From positions 1,004,121 to 1,068,120 of the forward strand of contig NZ_BQXC01000001.1 in the NCBI RefSeq assembly GCF_022836435.1: a DNA stretch of 64,000 nucleotides, in the 5' to 3' direction. Shown in pieces: positions 61,101 to 64,000 of this stretch. A program made the position numbers and the translations under genes. Position 1 is the stretch's first letter, and the number at the start of each line of letters is the position of its first letter. The notes beneath the pieces are model-generated. The model was not told the DNA's origin, did not search any database, and saw nothing but the letters and a program-made list of their open reading frames with translations. The DNA comes from Nitrosomonas sp. PY1 (GTDB lineage Bacteria; Pseudomonadota; Gammaproteobacteria; Burkholderiales; Nitrosomonadaceae).

Positions 61101-63025
61101 TTCTTTACGAAAAATTCTTTGATAAACTGAATTCATCGATACTGCCTGATTTAAATTTGTCAGTTGATGAGTGGTCAGATAGTTTCATGGTGATTCCAAA
61201 ATCTAGTGGGTCAAACGAATACGGTCCATACAGAACAAATCGTACACCACACGCACGCGAGATTATGCGTGCATTGTCTGACGATCATCCATGCAAGCGT
61301 GTTGTTTGTATGGTTTCTAGTCAGATGTTCAAGACACAAATAGCATTGAATTGGATAGGGGCATCAGTTCATCAATCACCTTCAAATATCTTGCTGTTAA
61401 TGCCAACCGGGAAGCTTCAAAAGCGTATAGCAGCTCGTGTCGATAAAACTGTCGCTGCTGTGGATGTGTTAAGAGAGCGATTCGCAAAACCAAATTCACG
61501 TAGCGCAATCAATAATCTAGACACAAAGGAATTCCTTGGCGGATCGCTATTCATAGCCACCGCAGGAAGCGCTGCTAATTTATCAGAGGTGCCTGCCCGT
61601 CGTGTTGCTTTTGACGAGATCGATAGAGCAGAGATAGACGTTGACGGTGAGGGAGACCCAGTTAAGCTTGCAGAGTCACGTCAAACAACTTTTGCCAGCA
61701 ATAAAAAATCTTATTACTACTCATCACCGACAATAGATGGCGAATCACGAATTTATGATTTGTTCATGCAGGGAACGCAACGTCATGCATTGGCTGAGTG
61801 CATTCACTGTGGCCATGCTCAGGATTTGGTTTTTGAAAAGCTGATTATTTCAGAAGATCAAAAAACAGCAATGTACCCGTGTGAATCATGCGTAGGTCTT
61901 CATTACGAGCAAGACAAAACAGCCATGTTTAAGAATGGGTTGTGGTCTGAGTCATTGGGTGGAGACGGAGAAACTGAATCATTTACAGCTCACTCGATGT
62001 TTTTGCCCTATGGATGGATGTCTTGGATAGATTTGTGGCGAGAAAGTCAATCCGCAAAAACGCTACTGGATTGTGGAAATGACAGCATGATGGTTGTGTT
62101 TTACAACACCAGGCTTGCTAGGACGTGGAAGCGCAATGTTCAAGTTGTCGATTATCAATCGTTGATTGATCGTGCTGAACACTATCAGTTAAGAATAGCG
62201 CCAAATGGTGTCATGTTGATAACCGCAGGCGTAGACACACAGGACAATCGTCTGGCTGTACAGATTGTTGGTTGGGGGCGTAACCTGACGGGGTGGGTGC
62301 TGGATTACGTTGAATTACCAGGCGATCCTGCTAACGATCAGGTATGGAATGATTTAACTGAATTGATCAATCGCGGAATAGAACACGAATCCGGATATTT
62401 AATGCAAATTCGCGCAACTGCAATAGACACTGGTGGGCATCGTGGAGAGGCTGTAAAAAGCTATGTTAGAAATGGATATATACCTACGCCGATTGCCATA
62501 AAAGGATCGTCACGCTTCGATGCCGATCCTATTTCAAAAGGCGCAATGATCGATGTCACATGGAAAGGTAAAGTTTATTCCAAAGGCGTTAGGGTGCATC
62601 AAGTCGGAACGGTTGAAATAAAGCATGCATTGTTTTCAAGAATGCTAAACGATGGCGAAAAAGAACCGGAAGACAGAAAGTTGCATTTTACGAGAGATTT
62701 GCCTAGCGAGTATTTCTCTGGTCTTATTTCAGAAACATACAATCGGAAAAAAAAACGTTACGAAAAGCGCCATGATGGAGTCAGGAATGAGCCGCTAGAT
62801 ACATTGACTTATGCTTTTTCTGCTCTTTATCACCATACTATCAGGGCGCATAGATTTAGTGATAAAGATTGGGATAAATTCATTTATGTGTTTCAGAACC
62901 GGAATATTAAAAAACGATCTGCTGAAACGCGGGACACAAAAACCAGAATGCCGAAAAGAAGTGCAAACAGATTATCTGGAAGAGGTTTGTTGGAGCGTAT
63001 GCGTGAAAGAAGGATGATGAAATAA
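61097..63025 (+). CDS. Terminase large subunit, GpA family
   Basis: 642 aa. ATPase domain: 'RVVCMVSSQMFKTQIALNWI' (Walker A-like, core 'SSQMFKTQIALN'), 'RVAFDEIDRAEIDVDGEGD' Walker B. A zinc region ('CIHCGHAQDL', 'YPCESCVGLHYE'). Nuclease domain starting 'ITAGVDTQDNRLAVQIVGWG'. Cleaves cos and pumps DNA into the capsid. Family-typical length. Confidence 0.96.
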   Translation: MILYEKFFDKLNSSILPDLNLSVDEWSDSFMVIPKSSGSNEYGPYRTNRTPHAREIMRALSDDHPCKRVVCMVSSQMFKTQIALNWIGASVHQSPSNILLLMPTGKLQKRIAARVDKTVAAVDVLRERFAKPNSRSAINNLDTKEFLGGSLFIATAGSAANLSEVPARRVAFDEIDRAEIDVDGEGDPVKLAESRQTTFASNKKSYYYSSPTIDGESRIYDLFMQGTQRHALAECIHCGHAQDLVFEKLIISEDQKTAMYPCESCVGLHYEQDKTAMFKNGLWSESLGGDGETESFTAHSMFLPYGWMSWIDLWRESQSAKTLLDCGNDSMMVVFYNTRLARTWKRNVQVVDYQSLIDRAEHYQLRIAPNGVMLITAGVDTQDNRLAVQIVGWGRNLTGWVLDYVELPGDPANDQVWNDLTELINRGIEHESGYLMQIRATAIDTGGHRGEAVKSYVRNGYIPTPIAIKGSSRFDADPISKGAMIDVTWKGKVYSKGVRVHQVGTVEIKHALFSRMLNDGEKEPEDRKLHFTRDLPSEYFSGLISETYNRKKKRYEKRHDGVRNEPLDTLTYAFSALYHHTIRAHRFSDKDWDKFIYVFQNRNIKKRSAETRDTKTRMPKRSANRLSGRGLLERMRERRMMK

Positions 63026-63288
63026 TGGATATCTTATCTAGGGTTTCGGAAGTGTTGATTGAAAATGGTGTTACACCAGAGAAGGTAGACCGTGCTGTGT
63101 CTATTGTTCGTGGAGAGTTCAAGTCTCACAAAACATACGTTCGAGCAAAGCCACCAAATTTTGATCTTGTTGTAACGAAAGCTTTCAATGAGACCCCTGA
63201 CACAAGGGTGATTGCGAAAAGATTTAGTCTTGCACGTTCCACTGTTTATAAAATCTTGAATAGAAACCGAAAATGTCATTCACAATAA
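63025..63288 (+). CDS. HTH-like small protein between terminase and gpW
   Basis: 87 aa. C-terminal helix-turn-helix-like 'DTRVIAKRFSLARSTVYKIL'. ATG overlaps the terL stop (TAATG). Possibly a late-gene regulator; not recognised. Confidence 0.6.
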   Translation: MDILSRVSEVLIENGVTPEKVDRAVSIVRGEFKSHKTYVRAKPPNFDLVVTKAFNETPDTRVIAKRFSLARSTVYKILNRNRKCHSQ

Positions 63289-63479
63289 CTCAGCTTGAAG
63301 CTATTGAACGAGCCATTGCATCTGGTGAGCTAACGATTATCGGCGCAAACGGTAGGCAGGTAACCTATAGATCAATGACAGATTTATTGAAGGCAAGGGA
63401 TTTAATAAAGAAAGGACTAGAAGAGACAGGATCGGTAAAGAAGAAAAAATTCTCTTTCATTAAGTTTGGAAATCGATAA
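63273..63479 (+). CDS. gpW-like head-tail joining protein
   Basis: 68 aa. 'ITQLEAIERAIASGELTI' and 'GRQVTYRSMTDLLKARDLI' match lambda gpW, which connects head to tail. Lies between terminase and portal as in lambda (A-W-B order). Confidence 0.88.
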   Translation: MSFTITQLEAIERAIASGELTIIGANGRQVTYRSMTDLLKARDLIKKGLEETGSVKKKKFSFIKFGNR

Positions 63480-64000
63480 TGTCGAAGCTTGAGAAGGTTC
63501 GTGCAGATATGGGGAAGCGTATTGTTAACTTGGTGACAAAAAGATCATATGACGGTGCGCGTAACGATAGAAGATCAGGTGGATGGGTAGCAGCTAACAG
63601 CTCGGCTAATACAGAGATTCTTCCTCAGCTATCAATTCTAAGGAACAGATCGAGAGAGTTGGTAAGAAACAATCCATACGCCGCAAAGGCTATGCGTGTT
63701 CTTGCTTCAAACAGGATTGGAACGGGAATCATAGCAACTATCAAAGACAAACAAATTGCTTCTCTTTGGAATAAGTGGGTAAAAGTTTGTGATGCAGATT
63801 GGCAATATGATTTCAATGGTATTCAGAGGCTGATTGCGATGACGGAAGCTGAATCTGGTGAATGCTTGATAAGATTTCGTTATCGCAAAATGTCTGACGG
63901 CCTACCAGTTCCTGTGCAATTGCAGATTCTTGAACCTGATTTTATCGATACAACAAAGAATGAAAATCTCAAGAATAAAGGATGGATTCAAAACGGAATT
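63479..64000 (+). CDS. Portal protein, lambda GpB family, 3' truncated by window edge
   Basis: 174 codons visible. 'NSSANTEILPQLSILRNRSR' and 'LVRNNPYAAKAMRVLASNRI' then 'TEAESGECLIRFRYR' are GpB/phage_portal_2 features. Forms the dodecameric DNA entry ring. Overlaps the gpW stop by one base. The C-terminal part lies outside the window. Confidence 0.93.
   Translation, partial: MSKLEKVRADMGKRIVNLVTKRSYDGARNDRRSGGWVAANSSANTEILPQLSILRNRSRELVRNNPYAAKAMRVLASNRIGTGIIATIKDKQIASLWNKWVKVCDADWQYDFNGIQRLIAMTEAESGECLIRFRYRKMSDGLPVPVQLQILEPDFIDTTKNENLKNKGWIQNGI

Overview
The window looks like a chromosome segment of an AT-leaning betaproteobacterium, most probably a Nitrosomonas-type ammonia oxidiser. 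I base that on the his-HIT-tatABC arrangement, the rpsU-yqeY-dnaG-rpoD operon, the FolM/MidA pair and the general protein flavour. This is inference from gene content; no 16S gene is present.

Positions 1-37,842 are host chromosome. In order: the end of an RND-type efflux locus (adaptor plus NodT outer-membrane lipoprotein); a small TetR/DUF4242 unit with matching operator palindromes; a TPR protein; tsaD facing the macromolecular-synthesis operon rpsU-yqeY-dnaG-rpoD; a CAU tRNA with a strong terminator; an FMN-binding glutamate-synthase-like protein; an FMN reductase; a decayed IS3-family element; and a Tat-exported beta carbonic anhydrase. A long leftward block follows: pirin (frameshifted), two isochorismatase-like hydrolases, a SnoaL-like protein, a YtcJ-like amidohydrolase, an MFS exporter and an alginate-export-like porin, with an HxlR regulator divergent at its head. 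Next come a PAS-GAF-GGDEF-EAL protein, the FolM/MidA pair, the histidine genes hisCBHAFIE, a HIT protein and tatABC.

From about 37,843 to the window end (it continues beyond) lies a lambda-like prophage. It is integrated at the anticodon stem-loop of a tRNA-Leu(UAA), of which only the 3' half remains on this side. Its layout is: integrase and DUF4224; an antirepressor split by one in-frame stop; a small cassette in the opposite orientation; SSB, YqaJ exonuclease and RecT; a train of microproteins; a Gly-Tyr/Gly-Asp repeat protein; and a leftward promoter (pL-like) carrying two operators. Next is a cargo block: a one-polypeptide restriction-modification enzyme, a 2TM protein, HicAB, two hypothetical proteins and a PEP-CTERM protein. 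After it come a short cI-type repressor and a divergent Cro-like gene with three operators of the same consensus (ATACG-N4-CGTAT); a ParB-like/helicase/toprim replication module; NinB; a cytosine methyltransferase whose whole length is overlapped by a second ORF; a RelE/HigA-type toxin-antitoxin pair; Ref-like and DUF1064 nucleases; a putative cos site; and the packaging genes (terS, terL, gpW, portal).

The most interesting signals are the five shared operators that tie cI/cro to a distant pL across 6 kb of cargo, the nearly complete dual-frame coding at the methyltransferase, the cargo block itself (including a prophage-borne PEP-CTERM protein), the hexanucleotide-repeat gene, and a GC-rich structured intergenic element at 56,133-56,398.
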